Part shown: piece after piece, positions 7,675-15,879 of the stretch
How the letters are laid out: each line of letters begins with the position of its first letter
Numbering within the stretch: the first letter of the stretch is position 1
Assembly: GCA_964352815.1 (NCBI GenBank)
Contig: CAYGTO010000004.1
Span: 62,001 to 126,000 of the forward strand
Source: CAYGTO01 sp964352815
GTDB lineage: Bacteria; Pseudomonadota; Alphaproteobacteria; Rickettsiales; UBA3002
Direction of reading: 5' to 3'
Length of the DNA stretch: 64,000 nt
Notes under the pieces: generated by a model
What the model was told of the DNA's origin: nothing
Seen by the model: the letters and a program-made list of their open reading frames with translations, nothing else
Databases searched by the model: none
Translations under genes and position numbers: made by a program

Positions 7675-7719
7675 GTTTCGCGAGGAGCGAGCATTGCGAG
7701 TGACGACGCGATCCAGGGG
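7675..7719. repeat. Left half of a CGTTTCGCGAG palindromic repeat
   Basis: GTTTCGCGAGGAGCGAGC through ACGCGATCCAGGG. In the intact copies at 17164 and 25948 this half is joined directly to TGGACTGC...GCTCGCAGAACG. Here the right half lies 295 bp away at 8014-8043, with a GIY-YIG gene between. Confidence 0.7.
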
Positions 7720-7725
7720 CATAGG

Positions 7726-8013
7726 ATGCAAGTTGCTTACGTATATATTCTAGCAAATAAGCGCAACGGAACACTCTACCCAGGGATGAGCAGTGCATTT
7801 GATGTAAGAATCGCACAGCACATGTCCGCAAAAGGTGGGCATTTCGCTAAAAAGTATGGATGTAACATGCTGGTTTATTATGAAGAATGCGGTTCAATCA
7901 TGCATGCTCGTGAGCGGGAACATCTGATTAAAGCCGGGTCTCGAAAAAAGAAGCTGGCGTTGATTGAATCTGTGAATCCGGAATGGAAAGACCTAGCGAC
8001 TGAGAACGTCTGA
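7726..8013 (+). CDS. GIY-YIG family nuclease-like protein (UPF0213 type), altered motif
   Basis: 95 residues, the normal size for single-domain GIY-YIG proteins. It begins MQVAYVYILANKRNGTLYPG, then DVRIAQH, FAKKYG, LVYYEE, AREREHLIKAGSRKKK and the family-typical ESVNPEWKDL end. The second half of the signature is YPG instead of YIG/YTG, and the general Arg (DVRIAQH) and the Glu region are kept. Activity is therefore uncertain. The gene fills the apex of a palindromic repeat whose two halves flank it (7675-7719, 8014-8043), which suggests the gene and the repeat are linked in mobility. Confidence 0.85.
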   Translation: MQVAYVYILANKRNGTLYPGMSSAFDVRIAQHMSAKGGHFAKKYGCNMLVYYEECGSIMHAREREHLIKAGSRKKKLALIESVNPEWKDLATENV

Positions 8014-8043
8014 CTGGACTGCGTGACTGCGCTCGCAGAACGT
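8014..8043. repeat. Right half of the CGTTTCGCGAG palindromic repeat
   Basis: CTGGACTGCGTGACTGCGCT then CGCAGAACG. It begins at the stop of the GIY-YIG gene and is the partner of 7675-7719. Confidence 0.7.
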
Positions 8044-8045
8044 AC

Positions 8046-8162
8046 TTAGCGAGCCCGGACGAAACGCAGGGCAGGGCGCAGACGCGCCTCAGCCGCTTGG
8101 TAGGCAATCATGCCGAGCATGAATACGGCCGCGATCAGCGAAAATTCTGGATTAAATACCAC
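8046..8162 (-). CDS. Very small single-pass membrane protein
   Basis: 38 residues starting at GTG (8162), preceded by AAGGAG six bases upstream. It has a membrane helix of about 15 residues (SLIAAVFMLGMIAYQ) followed by an Arg-rich tail (EARLRPALRFVRAR), giving a cytoplasmic positive end. It overlaps the end of the preceding gene by 11 bp in another frame, as expected for coupled translation. Unknown function. Confidence 0.55.
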   Translation of the reverse strand: MVFNPEFSLIAAVFMLGMIAYQAAEARLRPALRFVRAR

Positions 8163-8313
8163 GTGATGCTCCTTGGTTAAGGGCTGCATCGAGGTTGAGC
8201 TCGTTTGAGAACGCCTGAGCGGCAAGATTGTGATAGCTATCAGCGGCAATTGCGCGCTGTTCCGCGTTCAATTCAGAACCGTTTATCTCAAGTGGATTAG
8301 TGGCTGGTTGCAT
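8152..8313 (-). CDS. Small acidic/polar unknown protein
   Basis: 53 residues from the ATG at 8313, chosen because GGAGAGGG lies just upstream; a longer frame reaches 8334. Sequence MQPATNPLEINGSELNAEQR onward, soluble, helical, Ala/Asn-rich. It overlaps the end of the 8297-8668 gene and the start of the 8046-8162 gene, so the three form a tight minus-strand operon. Unknown function. Confidence 0.5.
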   Translation of the reverse strand: MQPATNPLEINGSELNAEQRAIAADSYHNLAAQAFSNELNLDAALNQGASRGI

Positions 8314-8668
8314 GATCCCTCTCCATTCCTTCATGTTTGATCATTTCTTCTTCAAAGCGGGCAAAACCCAGAAAGGCAACGCCAGCTTGGAGTTGATCCA
8401 TCGCGCCGCTCTTTAAATTCTCATTCACCCATTGTAGCCGATTTACCCCGCGATCGCTAGCGATATATGCGAAGTAGTTAAACACGGTATTGTCGGGAAA
8501 GGTAAACTTTAACGTCCACTTCTCAACATCGATGGCAAAGCTACCGATCAGTGTTTCATTCTTATAAACGTGCGTGGTGCCACCGACCTGTTCGATCTTA
8601 ATGCCCAGCGCTTCGTATTTCGGCCGTTTAGGAGGCTCTGCTACTCTCATATCCTTTACCATACACAT
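8297..8668 (-). CDS. Hypothetical protein, first gene of a three-gene minus operon
   Basis: 123 residues, soluble. Residues 18-75 look like a beta-rich domain (KIEQVGGTTHVYKNETLIGS, then WTLKFTFPDNTVFNYFAYIA), followed by helices. The start could be this Met or the Met a few codons on (MVKDM or MRVAEPP). Family not recognised. It is upstream of, and overlaps, a 53-residue gene, with a 38-residue membrane gene after that. Confidence 0.6.
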   Translation of the reverse strand: MCMVKDMRVAEPPKRPKYEALGIKIEQVGGTTHVYKNETLIGSFAIDVEKWTLKFTFPDNTVFNYFAYIASDRGVNRLQWVNENLKSGAMDQLQAGVAFLGFARFEEEMIKHEGMERDHATSH

Positions 8669-8713
8669 TCACTCACGAAAAATCCAGAATTTTAATAAAA
8701 ATTAATCTTTAGG

Positions 8714-9448
8714 TTAAATGTCTCGGGTAGGTCCGGGGCCAGGGCGGTTATGTGGGATATTGCCTGGGTCTGGGGTCTGGGTTGTAGCCACCGAAGCAAC
8801 GATAGGTCCATCGGCCGGCTTACTGTGCCCATCATCCATATCTCTTGGAGGGCCTTCGCGTTGCGCCTGCGAGATGAGGCGGTTGCCAACCGCATTGGCG
8901 TTCATCGTGTCCAGCGTCATATGTGTCATTTGGCCTGAGCGTGCTTGCTCACGGATCTGTTCTATCACTTCGGGATGCAGCAAGATATTATCTCCGCCCG
9001 GCGCCCAACCCGTATTGTCCATCTCAGTCCCCATAGCCGCGCAAATCGTGGCGATAACGGAGTTTGAATTACAGCTTAAAAGATTGTACTCGCCGTGGCG
9101 CTGGTTAATCGCGTTCAGTGTCAGCGCGGCCACGGTTTGCATATAGTGATATTGAGCCGGATCGTTGGTTGAGAAAATCGTGCGTTCACTATCGGGCCCT
9201 CCGTCAAAGGGATACCCGTTATAAACGGCGCCTTGAACCGCTGCCCCGCCGCCCCAAGTCATCGCCTGCATGTGACCATCTTGTGTATTAAACGCGCCAC
9301 CATGGATTTGCTGATTCCCGAAAGCAAGGCCAAGATGGACGGCGAGTCCGCCTGCCAGGTCAAATTCATTGAGCCGGATCGTATAGCGCCCGCCAGCGCT
9401 GCTATGTTGTGTGCCTCCAGAGATCGGTGCATTCGGGTCGACTGCCAT
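8714..9448 (-). CDS. Unknown protein with a possible papain-like N-x-N motif region
   Basis: 244 residues, no signal peptide. It holds a Gly/His-rich first half (LAVHLGLAFGNQQIHGG) and a segment YNLLSCNSNSVIATICAAMG around residues 121-140. This resembles the Cys/Asn helix of permuted papain-like or PPPDE-type peptidases (usually Y.LL..NCN.F). If so, the Cys at the SCNSN position and the earlier His could be catalytic; this is tentative. The tail is Pro/Gly-rich and disordered. A CtrA-type box lies between this gene and the divergent pilin cluster. Confidence 0.65.
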   Translation of the reverse strand: MAVDPNAPISGGTQHSSAGGRYTIRLNEFDLAGGLAVHLGLAFGNQQIHGGAFNTQDGHMQAMTWGGGAAVQGAVYNGYPFDGGPDSERTIFSTNDPAQYHYMQTVAALTLNAINQRHGEYNLLSCNSNSVIATICAAMGTEMDNTGWAPGGDNILLHPEVIEQIREQARSGQMTHMTLDTMNANAVGNRLISQAQREGPPRDMDDGHSKPADGPIVASVATTQTPDPGNIPHNRPGPGPTRDI

Positions 9449-9466
9449 TGTATAACTCCATTCTTA

Positions 9467-9503
9467 AATATAGCCTAGCATCAAAGGCTTAAGAGATGCT
9501 TAA
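9467..9503. promoter_or_regulatory. CtrA-type box in the divergent region before the pilin cluster
   Basis: TTAAGAGATGCTTAA at 9489-9503 (plus strand; TTAA-N7-TTAA, followed by C as in the consensus). On the minus strand the box is followed after nine bases by GCTAGGCTATATT, a plausible -10 for the 9448 gene. The box is near symmetric, so it could serve the divergent pilin cluster as well. Confidence 0.55.
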
Positions 9504-9625
9504 CGCGGTAAAGGGGGGCGGCCAATACGAGGTGGTGACGATGCGCGATTACCCGTAGGCGCGAGGATAAAAATATGCTAAGCTGTGCAAATAAAAAATC
9601 AAGAAATGCAGGAGGTTGTGGGCAA

Positions 9626-10492
9626 ATGACGCCACGGTATTGCAAACGCGTAATGCGTTATTCTTCAGGGTTTACGCTGGTTGAGCTGGCGATTGTGTTG
9701 GTGATTATCGGCCTTGTGATTGGCGGCACGCTGGGCGCGCAGGGTTTGATTGAGGCGGCCAAATTACGTTCGGTGATCACGGAATTTCAGTCCTACACAT
9801 CGGCGGTTGAGAATTTCAAATCGAAATACCGCGCATTGCCAGGCGATTTTGATCGTGCGGGGCTGGTCTGGGGATATGCAACGACTGGCGGTGCAGGGGG
9901 GACCTGTACCAACCCTAGAACGGACCAAAGCACGGCCACCGGTCAAACCTGTAATGGCGATGGTAATAAGAGCGTTGGTCGTAATGACAACCGTGCCGAA
10001 TCGTTGCGTTTCTGGCAGCATTTGTCGCTCGCTGGGATGATTGATGGGGCCTATCAAGGGATTGATTACAATACGACAGGCGGAAGTTGGATGGACCATT
10101 ACATTGGCGTGAACTCGCCTGCCTCTGATTTTGATGGCGGCGGCTGGGCGTCCTATAATCTTGGTACATATACGAGTGCAGACATTACGTTTTATGACGG
10201 AATTTATGGCCATATATTCGAGCTTGGCTCTGACCTTGTGTCACCAGGGTGGTGGGGTCCAGATGACCCACTCTTCACACCCAAGCAAGCGTCTGACATC
10301 GATGAAAAGCTTGATAACGCCTTGCCGGCTACAGGTAAAGTAGTGGTTCGTTCGAGCGGAAATTGCGTTGATACGGCAACCGGTGCGAATGATGATCCTG
10401 ATGGTGACGATCTTGAGTCGGTCTATCAATTTACCTATGACGACGCGGCATGCGTGCTAATCTTTAAGAATGCCTATGAGGCGACGTATTAG
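9626..10492 (+). CDS. Prepilin-like protein, paralogue 1
   Basis: 288 residues from ATG 9626, chosen for AGGAGG ten bases upstream; the frame is open back to 9575. It has a type IV prepilin leader with processing at SSG/FTLVE, followed by a ~20-residue apolar helix. The globular part has the shared pattern of this cluster: KYRALPGDFDRAG..WG, a TCNGDGN loop with Cys, RFWQHL, G.IDG.Y.G, and a Cys in the final beta strand (DDAACVLIFKN). Such proteins are pseudopilin-like and are exported by type II or type IV pilus machinery, none of which is in this window. First of six tandem copies. Confidence 0.85.
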   Translation: MTPRYCKRVMRYSSGFTLVELAIVLVIIGLVIGGTLGAQGLIEAAKLRSVITEFQSYTSAVENFKSKYRALPGDFDRAGLVWGYATTGGAGGTCTNPRTDQSTATGQTCNGDGNKSVGRNDNRAESLRFWQHLSLAGMIDGAYQGIDYNTTGGSWMDHYIGVNSPASDFDGGGWASYNLGTYTSADITFYDGIYGHIFELGSDLVSPGWWGPDDPLFTPKQASDIDEKLDNALPATGKVVVRSSGNCVDTATGANDDPDGDDLESVYQFTYDDAACVLIFKNAYEATY

Positions 10493-10495
10493 AAT

Positions 10496-11392
10496 ATGAT
10501 TATGACCAACGCTATGAAACATTACCGCGCGAGTGCCTTTTCCTTAGTTGAGCTTGCTATTGTGCTGGGGCTCATCGGGCTGATCGTTGGTGGTGTGATT
10601 GTCGGTGAGGGAATGCTCCGCACCGCAGCGTTGCAACATATTAGTAGCGAGCGTGATTTGTATGTCTCTTCCATAAAGCAGTTTGAGTCGAAATATGGCA
10701 TGTTGCCTGGCGATATGATTGGCGCGGGAGAAATATGGGGTTATGCAGATACGAGCAATGGCGGTGTCTGTGGCAATATTCTCCATGATGCGGGCACAGG
10801 CACGCAAACCTGTGATGGGAATGGTGATAATATTATTCTGGGTAAGTTTTTTGGTTCAGGTCTGCCGCAAAGTGCGCATGGTGAGACGTTTCGTGCGTGG
10901 CAACATCTGCAGAATGCAGAGATGATTCCTACGAAGTTAACTGGCATTGCGGGTGATAAATATACGGGCGGTGCGGGTACGACGGTTGCGCCAGAAGGGG
11001 CGGCGTCTGCGGTGGCAGGTGAGAATGTGCCGGCATCGAAGGTTGACAGTGAAGTGGGATGGACGATCACCTGGGGTGCGATGGGAGACACGCCTCCGAA
11101 CGATGAGCGCTTCGCCCCAGCGGCTGTTGGAAACTATAATCATATGCTAGTGGTTGGCGAAACCCACGCAATCGAGGATCGCATTAATTATGATCCGTTT
11201 CTAACGCCCATTGAAATGGAGGCGATTGATGTGAAACTTGACGATGGTAATCCAGCCCTTGGCGACGTCTTGCCCACGGTATTTGCAACTTGCACCACGG
11301 CGGGCAATGCATCAGACACGGCAGCACAGTATAACATTGCAAATGAAACACAGGTATGCGGGATTATCTTTCGCAATGTGTTAGAGCGCTAA
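10496..11392 (+). CDS. Prepilin-like protein, paralogue 2
   Basis: 298 residues. The prepilin segment is ASA/FSLVELAIVLGLIGLIVG, so the usual Gly before the cleavage site is Ala, an unusual but tolerated change in some pseudopilins. The family pattern follows: SKYGMLPGDM, WGYAD, TCDGNGDN, RAWQHL, and a final Cys strand CGIIFRN. Only 3 bp separate it from paralogue 1. ATG 10496 has no clear ribosome site; ATG 10514 (MKHYRAS) is an alternative. Confidence 0.85.
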   Translation: MIMTNAMKHYRASAFSLVELAIVLGLIGLIVGGVIVGEGMLRTAALQHISSERDLYVSSIKQFESKYGMLPGDMIGAGEIWGYADTSNGGVCGNILHDAGTGTQTCDGNGDNIILGKFFGSGLPQSAHGETFRAWQHLQNAEMIPTKLTGIAGDKYTGGAGTTVAPEGAASAVAGENVPASKVDSEVGWTITWGAMGDTPPNDERFAPAAVGNYNHMLVVGETHAIEDRINYDPFLTPIEMEAIDVKLDDGNPALGDVLPTVFATCTTAGNASDTAAQYNIANETQVCGIIFRNVLER

Positions 11393-11407
11393 GCTAAAGG
11401 AGAGGTG

Positions 11408-12256
11408 ATGAAACGAGGGTTTTCACTCATTGAGATGGCCATTGTCCTATTGATCTTGGGGCTCGTGGCTGGAGGGGTCGTCGTCGGTCAGGATATGATT
11501 CGTACCGCTCAGCTTCAGGAAAGTATCAAAGAGATTGTCAACTTCACCGAGATGTTTCGTAAGTTTCAAAATAAATACGATGCCATCCCCGGCGATATGA
11601 TCAACGCAACGGAGATTTGGGGGAATGCAGATACGGGTGGTTTCGGCGGGCAATGCAGTGACATTCCCGGAGATTTAGGTACGGGAACGCAGACCTGCAA
11701 TGGTGATGGCGACGGGTATATTGAGTTTTGTGTAGGTGCGAATTTTGAGATTCATCGCGCGTGGCAGCATCTTGAGAATGCGGGCTTCATCAGCGCGAAT
11801 TTCACTGGTATTGAACACAACCTTCCAGGTAGTCCGAGCCCTGATGGTGATATTGGGGATATCCATGTTTCCAACGCACCGACTTCTTCAATTTCGGATA
11901 CGGCGTTGTGGAGTCTGATTCCGGATAACGAAAAGACATGCGGGGGTGCCTGGCGACTTTTTGCTGGTGATATAGGAAACGCGTTGACGTTAGGTGGTAC
12001 GGAAGGCCGTCATTTATCGACATTGCATAGCAATGTATTCACCTCTATGGAGCTTTATAATATTGATAAAAAGCTTGATGATGGCATGCCAGGATTAGGC
12101 AATATTGGGCCATATCACTATGTGACCTGCACTACGGCTGCAGATGCTGGCAACAATACGCCTATCACGGATTTTTCTGCAACGTACGATATCTCAGAAT
12201 CTAACACCGGTAAGATTTGTGCGTTGCTTGTGCGCAATGTGCTAGGCCGCAAATAA
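11408..12256 (+). CDS. Prepilin-like protein, paralogue 3
   Basis: 282 residues. AAAGGAG lies just before the ATG at 11408; a GTG at 11405 is in frame. Very short leader MKRG/FSLIEMAIVLLILGLVAG. Conserved KYDAIPGDMINATEIWGNAD, TCNGDGDG, RAWQHLENAGFI, and final Cys strand CALLVRN. Compared with the other copies it has two extra Cys (FCVGAN and KTCGGAW). Confidence 0.85.
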   Translation: MKRGFSLIEMAIVLLILGLVAGGVVVGQDMIRTAQLQESIKEIVNFTEMFRKFQNKYDAIPGDMINATEIWGNADTGGFGGQCSDIPGDLGTGTQTCNGDGDGYIEFCVGANFEIHRAWQHLENAGFISANFTGIEHNLPGSPSPDGDIGDIHVSNAPTSSISDTALWSLIPDNEKTCGGAWRLFAGDIGNALTLGGTEGRHLSTLHSNVFTSMELYNIDKKLDDGMPGLGNIGPYHYVTCTTAADAGNNTPITDFSATYDISESNTGKICALLVRNVLGRK

Positions 12257-13089
12257 TGACGGTTAGCCCAATGCGTCGGTTGGATAAAGGATTTACGCTT
12301 CTAGAGCTGGCTATTTCCATTTTTTTGCTCGGCTTTTTTGTAGGGATGCTAACGATTGGCCAGTCGCTCTATCGCTCGGCAGAGCTGAAAAATGTGTCGA
12401 CGGAGTCTTACAAATATAACACGGCGCTGCAATCGTTTCAAAATCAATATCTTGGAATACCGGGTGATATGCGTGATGCGACACGTTATTGGGGCGCAGC
12501 GAACACAGCAGGGCCAGGAGGGGAATGTTTAGACCCGTTGGGTGACGCGGGAGGCACGATAAAAGAAACATGCAATGGAAACGCAAATGGCAGGATTGAT
12601 ACGCCGTCTGAGCGCGCACGCGCTTGGCAGCATCTTGGCAATGCCGGAGTGATTGGTGGCGGTTATAGTGGGCGCACCCATGGCGGGAGTATTGTGCTTG
12701 GAAGTTCCATACCGCATTCGGAAATCAGTGATGGTGCGGGGTGGGATTTAAATCATGGTGACTCTGATTTGTCTGCGAGCAGTTTTAACAAAAATGCGCT
12801 GGCACTTTTCTTTGCAGGCGCACATCCGGCGGGTGATTTTCCGGGGCATACGCCTGTCGTGAATCCTGAAGAGGCTCTGCAAATTGATTTGAAAGTCGAT
12901 GATGGGGTGTCGTTCTCAGGAAAAGTGTGGGGGATGAGCATGTGGGCTAACCCGATGCTTGACCCAGGAAACGGATGCATGGGAGCGGATTCGAATCCTA
13001 ATGTCGATGGGTTTACCCGTTATGGTTTCGGCGACTATGATGCAAGCGATGCGAGTGTTGATTGTATGCTGGTTTTTTGGATGTTATAG
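12256..13089 (+). CDS. Prepilin-like protein, paralogue 4 (most diverged)
   Basis: 277 residues. The ATG overlaps the previous stop (TAATG), so translation is coupled. Leader ends DKG/FTLLELAISIFLLGFFVG. The PGDM, CNGNANG and RAWQHLGNAG motifs remain, but WGYAD is WGAAN. The C-terminus ends CMLVFWML rather than in a charged tail. It is the most divergent of the tandem copies. Confidence 0.8.
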   Translation: MTVSPMRRLDKGFTLLELAISIFLLGFFVGMLTIGQSLYRSAELKNVSTESYKYNTALQSFQNQYLGIPGDMRDATRYWGAANTAGPGGECLDPLGDAGGTIKETCNGNANGRIDTPSERARAWQHLGNAGVIGGGYSGRTHGGSIVLGSSIPHSEISDGAGWDLNHGDSDLSASSFNKNALALFFAGAHPAGDFPGHTPVVNPEEALQIDLKVDDGVSFSGKVWGMSMWANPMLDPGNGCMGADSNPNVDGFTRYGFGDYDASDASVDCMLVFWML

Positions 13090-13109
13090 TGACAATAAAG
13101 GGGAGAGCG

Positions 13110-13940
13110 ATGAATAAAAAGGCATTAAATCAGCGCGGATTTACGCTTATTGAGCTTGCCATGGTATTGCTTGTGATCGGGCTCATCGTGGGTGGTGTGT
13201 TGGTCGGGCGCGATTTGATCCGCGCGAGTGAGCTGCAACAAATTCCGAAAGAGTTTGAAAAATACAAAGGGGCGATCTTAACGTTCAGAGATAAGTATAA
13301 GGCGTTGCCAGGTGATTTTAATCGCGCCGGTGAAATATGGGGGTATGCAGATACGAGTGCTGCAGATGGTACATGTGCTGTCCCGGCAACGGATACGGGA
13401 ACAGGAAAACAAACCTGCGATGGTGATGGTGATTTTCGTATTGATGAATATAGCTATGAGACGCTTCGCGCATGGCAGCATTTAGAGAATGCAGGGCTGA
13501 TTCAAGGAGGCTACACGGGAATCGATGGCCCTGCTGGGAATGCATATGATCATATTGTGGGCGAGAATTGTCCGGAATCTTCGATTCGAAAGGGCGGATG
13601 GGGCGTAATGTATCGTGGTATCAAGACGGGCGGCGGTGGCGGTTGGCCAGCGTTTGACGGCTCTTATGGGCACGTCATTTCCATTGGTCTTGAAGATCCG
13701 GGGCAGTCGCAAGAACCGAATAATGAGTTGTTCACTCCGCTTGAAGCACAGTCGCTTGAAGATAAGCTCGATGATGGAGCGCCAGCGACAGGAGCATGGG
13801 TGGTCCCGAGATTCCGTACGACGTGTATAGATAGTAGCGTCGGAGCGGCCGATTCACCAGGGGCGACTGATTTGGATTCAGTCTTTGAATTGCAGAACAA
13901 TGATGCGGCATGCGCATTCGTCGTTCGTAAAGCGTTTTAG
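13110..13940 (+). CDS. Prepilin-like protein, paralogue 5
   Basis: 276 residues from ATG 13110, preceded by AAAGGGGAG. Leader NQRG/FTLIELAMVLLVIGLIVG. It is closest to paralogue 1 in the loops (KYKALPGDFNRAGEIWGYAD, TCDGDGDF, RAWQHLENAG, YTGIDG, and C-terminal NNDAACAFVVRKAF), suggesting a recent duplication or gene conversion. Confidence 0.85.
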   Translation: MNKKALNQRGFTLIELAMVLLVIGLIVGGVLVGRDLIRASELQQIPKEFEKYKGAILTFRDKYKALPGDFNRAGEIWGYADTSAADGTCAVPATDTGTGKQTCDGDGDFRIDEYSYETLRAWQHLENAGLIQGGYTGIDGPAGNAYDHIVGENCPESSIRKGGWGVMYRGIKTGGGGGWPAFDGSYGHVISIGLEDPGQSQEPNNELFTPLEAQSLEDKLDDGAPATGAWVVPRFRTTCIDSSVGAADSPGATDLDSVFELQNNDAACAFVVRKAF

Positions 13941-13946
13941 GAGGCT

Positions 13947-14759
13947 ATGATGAGATATCACCGTAATAAAGCGGCATTCACCTTGGTCGAGCTATCGATC
14001 GTGCTCGTCATTGTCGGCATTATTATTGGCGGCGTGGTTGGCGGTAAGACCATTTTACGGAGCGCGGAACTGCGCTCGGTCGGGAATGAGTTTAACAGTT
14101 TTAAGATTGGCGTGACGACGTTTGCCGATCGATACAAAGGCTTTCCTGGGGACATGCGTAACGCAACGAGTTTTTGGGGGGACAATGCTGCTCAATGTGC
14201 GGATGCGGGAGTCGACAATGGAGTGCCTGGCACATGTAATGGCGATGGTGATAAACAGATTGACGCGCCGGCTGCAGCAAGTTCAGCAGGCGAAGCATTC
14301 ACCTTCTGGCAGCATCTGGCGTTGGCAGGGCTGATCGAGGGGAACTATACCGGTATTTCGGGCACAGGTGGCGCTCAGCATAGCACAATTAATGTCAATG
14401 TGCCTGATAGTAGAGTGACCGGTGGAGCATGGTCCATTGTCTATATTGGCCCTGGCTTTACCGGTGACACTGAAGCGTATAACACGTTTTATGGCAACAC
14501 GATCCATTTAGGGACTATCGTTTCGGGCTCTTCTGCGCTTGCCCCTTTACTAACACCAGAGGAAGCCTGGAGCATTGATTCAAAGTTTGATGATAGCCGT
14601 CCTGCGTATGGCAACATCATTGCACGTTTTTGGGATGACGCGTGTGCGACGGCGATTGATGGCAACTCTGCGGAAGATGATTTAGAGGCGCTTTATAATA
14701 CGCAGGATGAAAGTGTCCAATGCGCGCTGTATTTCCGTGATGTATTTGGTAAGCGTTGA
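13947..14759 (+). CDS. Prepilin-like protein, paralogue 6
   Basis: 270 residues; a second ATG at 13950 has the better distance to AGGAGG. Leader KAA/FTLVELSIVLVIVGIIIG, again with Ala instead of Gly at the cleavage site. Motifs: RYKGFPGDMRNATSFWG, TCNGDGDK, TFWQHLALAGLI, YTGISG, and final strand CALYFRDVFGKR. It is the last tandem copy, and the tRNA-Leu follows. Confidence 0.85.
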   Translation: MMRYHRNKAAFTLVELSIVLVIVGIIIGGVVGGKTILRSAELRSVGNEFNSFKIGVTTFADRYKGFPGDMRNATSFWGDNAAQCADAGVDNGVPGTCNGDGDKQIDAPAAASSAGEAFTFWQHLALAGLIEGNYTGISGTGGAQHSTINVNVPDSRVTGGAWSIVYIGPGFTGDTEAYNTFYGNTIHLGTIVSGSSALAPLLTPEEAWSIDSKFDDSRPAYGNIIARFWDDACATAIDGNSAEDDLEALYNTQDESVQCALYFRDVFGKR

Positions 14760-14832
14760 GCGAGCGTGCCTTTATAAAAAACCTTTGCATCTCAGAACAT
14801 CTTGTGCCATTGAATCCATCTGGTCGCATCGT

Positions 14833-14917
14833 GCGGATGTGGTGAAATTGGTAGACACGCTAGATTTAGGTTCTAGTGCCGCAAGGCGTGGGGGTTCAAG
14901 TCCCTCCATCCGCACCA
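14833..14917 (+). tRNA. tRNA-Leu (anticodon UAG)
   Basis: An 85-nt cloverleaf with acceptor arms GCGGATG/CATCCGC, D arm with GGTAGACAC, anticodon stem CTAGA/TCTAG closing loop TTTAGGT (anticodon TAG), a long class II variable arm (TGCCGCAAGGCG), T arm GGTTCAAGTCC, and an encoded CCA end. The class II variable arm agrees with Leu. Confidence 0.97.
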
Positions 14918-15020
14918 TTTCGAGTGACAATGGTTACAGATCATTTTCAAGAAGAAATCTCTGAGCTTTGCCGCAATCAGCCCGAGTATATTGAGTACAG
15001 AAGGGCAAATCTGCTACGTT

Positions 15021-15806
15021 CTACCGCCCCACGCTTACATGACTAAAGGCAATAGAACAGCTCGTGTCGGCATCAGCCAAATCATAAGACGCGTCTCTCC
15101 ATGCACTGCCATCTGCTGCGTCAGAACATAACGTGGCATCATGGACAACCATAGTGCCATTGCCTGGGAGCGAATCATCTACTTTTAGGTCCATATTGTA
15201 GGCTTCTTTGATGAAAAGCATCCCTTCAGTGCCGTCGGCATGCGTGCCATCGTCGGCGCCAATGGTAAGCCAACTTAACATGTTCCGATCCCACATATTG
15301 GCAATAGCGCTGTCTCTATTGTCTACCCATGTAGCGCCCCAGCCAATACCGCCGCTGCTATACCCAGATGCTGGTGCATTCACGCCAAAGTCATGATTCT
15401 CAGCTGTGGTTGCGCCCGCACGGCCGGAATATGTGCCGTCTATGAATCCGGCATGACCGAGTTGCTGCCAAAAAGTAAATGCTTCAGTCAATTGGCTTGC
15501 CGCTCCATAGGTGACAAGGTTGTCGCCATTGCCATTACAGGTTTGCGTTCCCGTTGCCGCGCCTCCTGGACAAGCAGCGCTTCCCCATACGCTGGTTGCA
15601 TTCGGCATATCGCCTGGGAGCCAGTCGAATTTGGCTTGAAAGTTTGCGATAGCGGTTTCGAAGGTGCGCTTTTCTTCCAAAATGGTTCGAATCTCTGCAG
15701 CACGCATCATGTTCGCACCGACGCTTACGGCGCCGATTAGCAGTCCAACAATGACGATAATAATGCCCATTTCCATAAGGCTAAAGCCAGATTTTTTTGT
15801 CTGCAT
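15021..15806 (-). CDS. Prepilin-like protein, paralogue 7 (inverted)
   Basis: 261 residues from ATG 15806 (MQTKKSG), preceded by CGGGAG; the frame is open further upstream. Leader KKSG/FSLMEMGIIIVIVGLLIG. It has FQAKFDWLPGDMPNATSVWG, TCNGNGDN, TFWQQLGHAGFI, YSGRAG and final strand CSIAFSHVSVGR. It is a member of the same family as the six tandem genes but in opposite orientation beyond the tRNA, and it is divergent from phoH. Confidence 0.85.
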   Translation of the reverse strand: MQTKKSGFSLMEMGIIIVIVGLLIGAVSVGANMMRAAEIRTILEEKRTFETAIANFQAKFDWLPGDMPNATSVWGSAACPGGAATGTQTCNGNGDNLVTYGAASQLTEAFTFWQQLGHAGFIDGTYSGRAGATTAENHDFGVNAPASGYSSGGIGWGATWVDNRDSAIANMWDRNMLSWLTIGADDGTHADGTEGMLFIKEAYNMDLKVDDSLPGNGTMVVHDATLCSDAADGSAWRDASYDLADADTSCSIAFSHVSVGR

Positions 15807-15879
15807 AGTTTTGGGCTCCCGGTTGCAATCGCGTGGGCACGATGTGATACTTAAGAATATCACAACTATAGCGTATTTT

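Noticed and set aside
8669..8713. Further CtrA site (TTAA pairs near 8693-8718)
   Set aside because: The spacings are six and eight bases, not seven.
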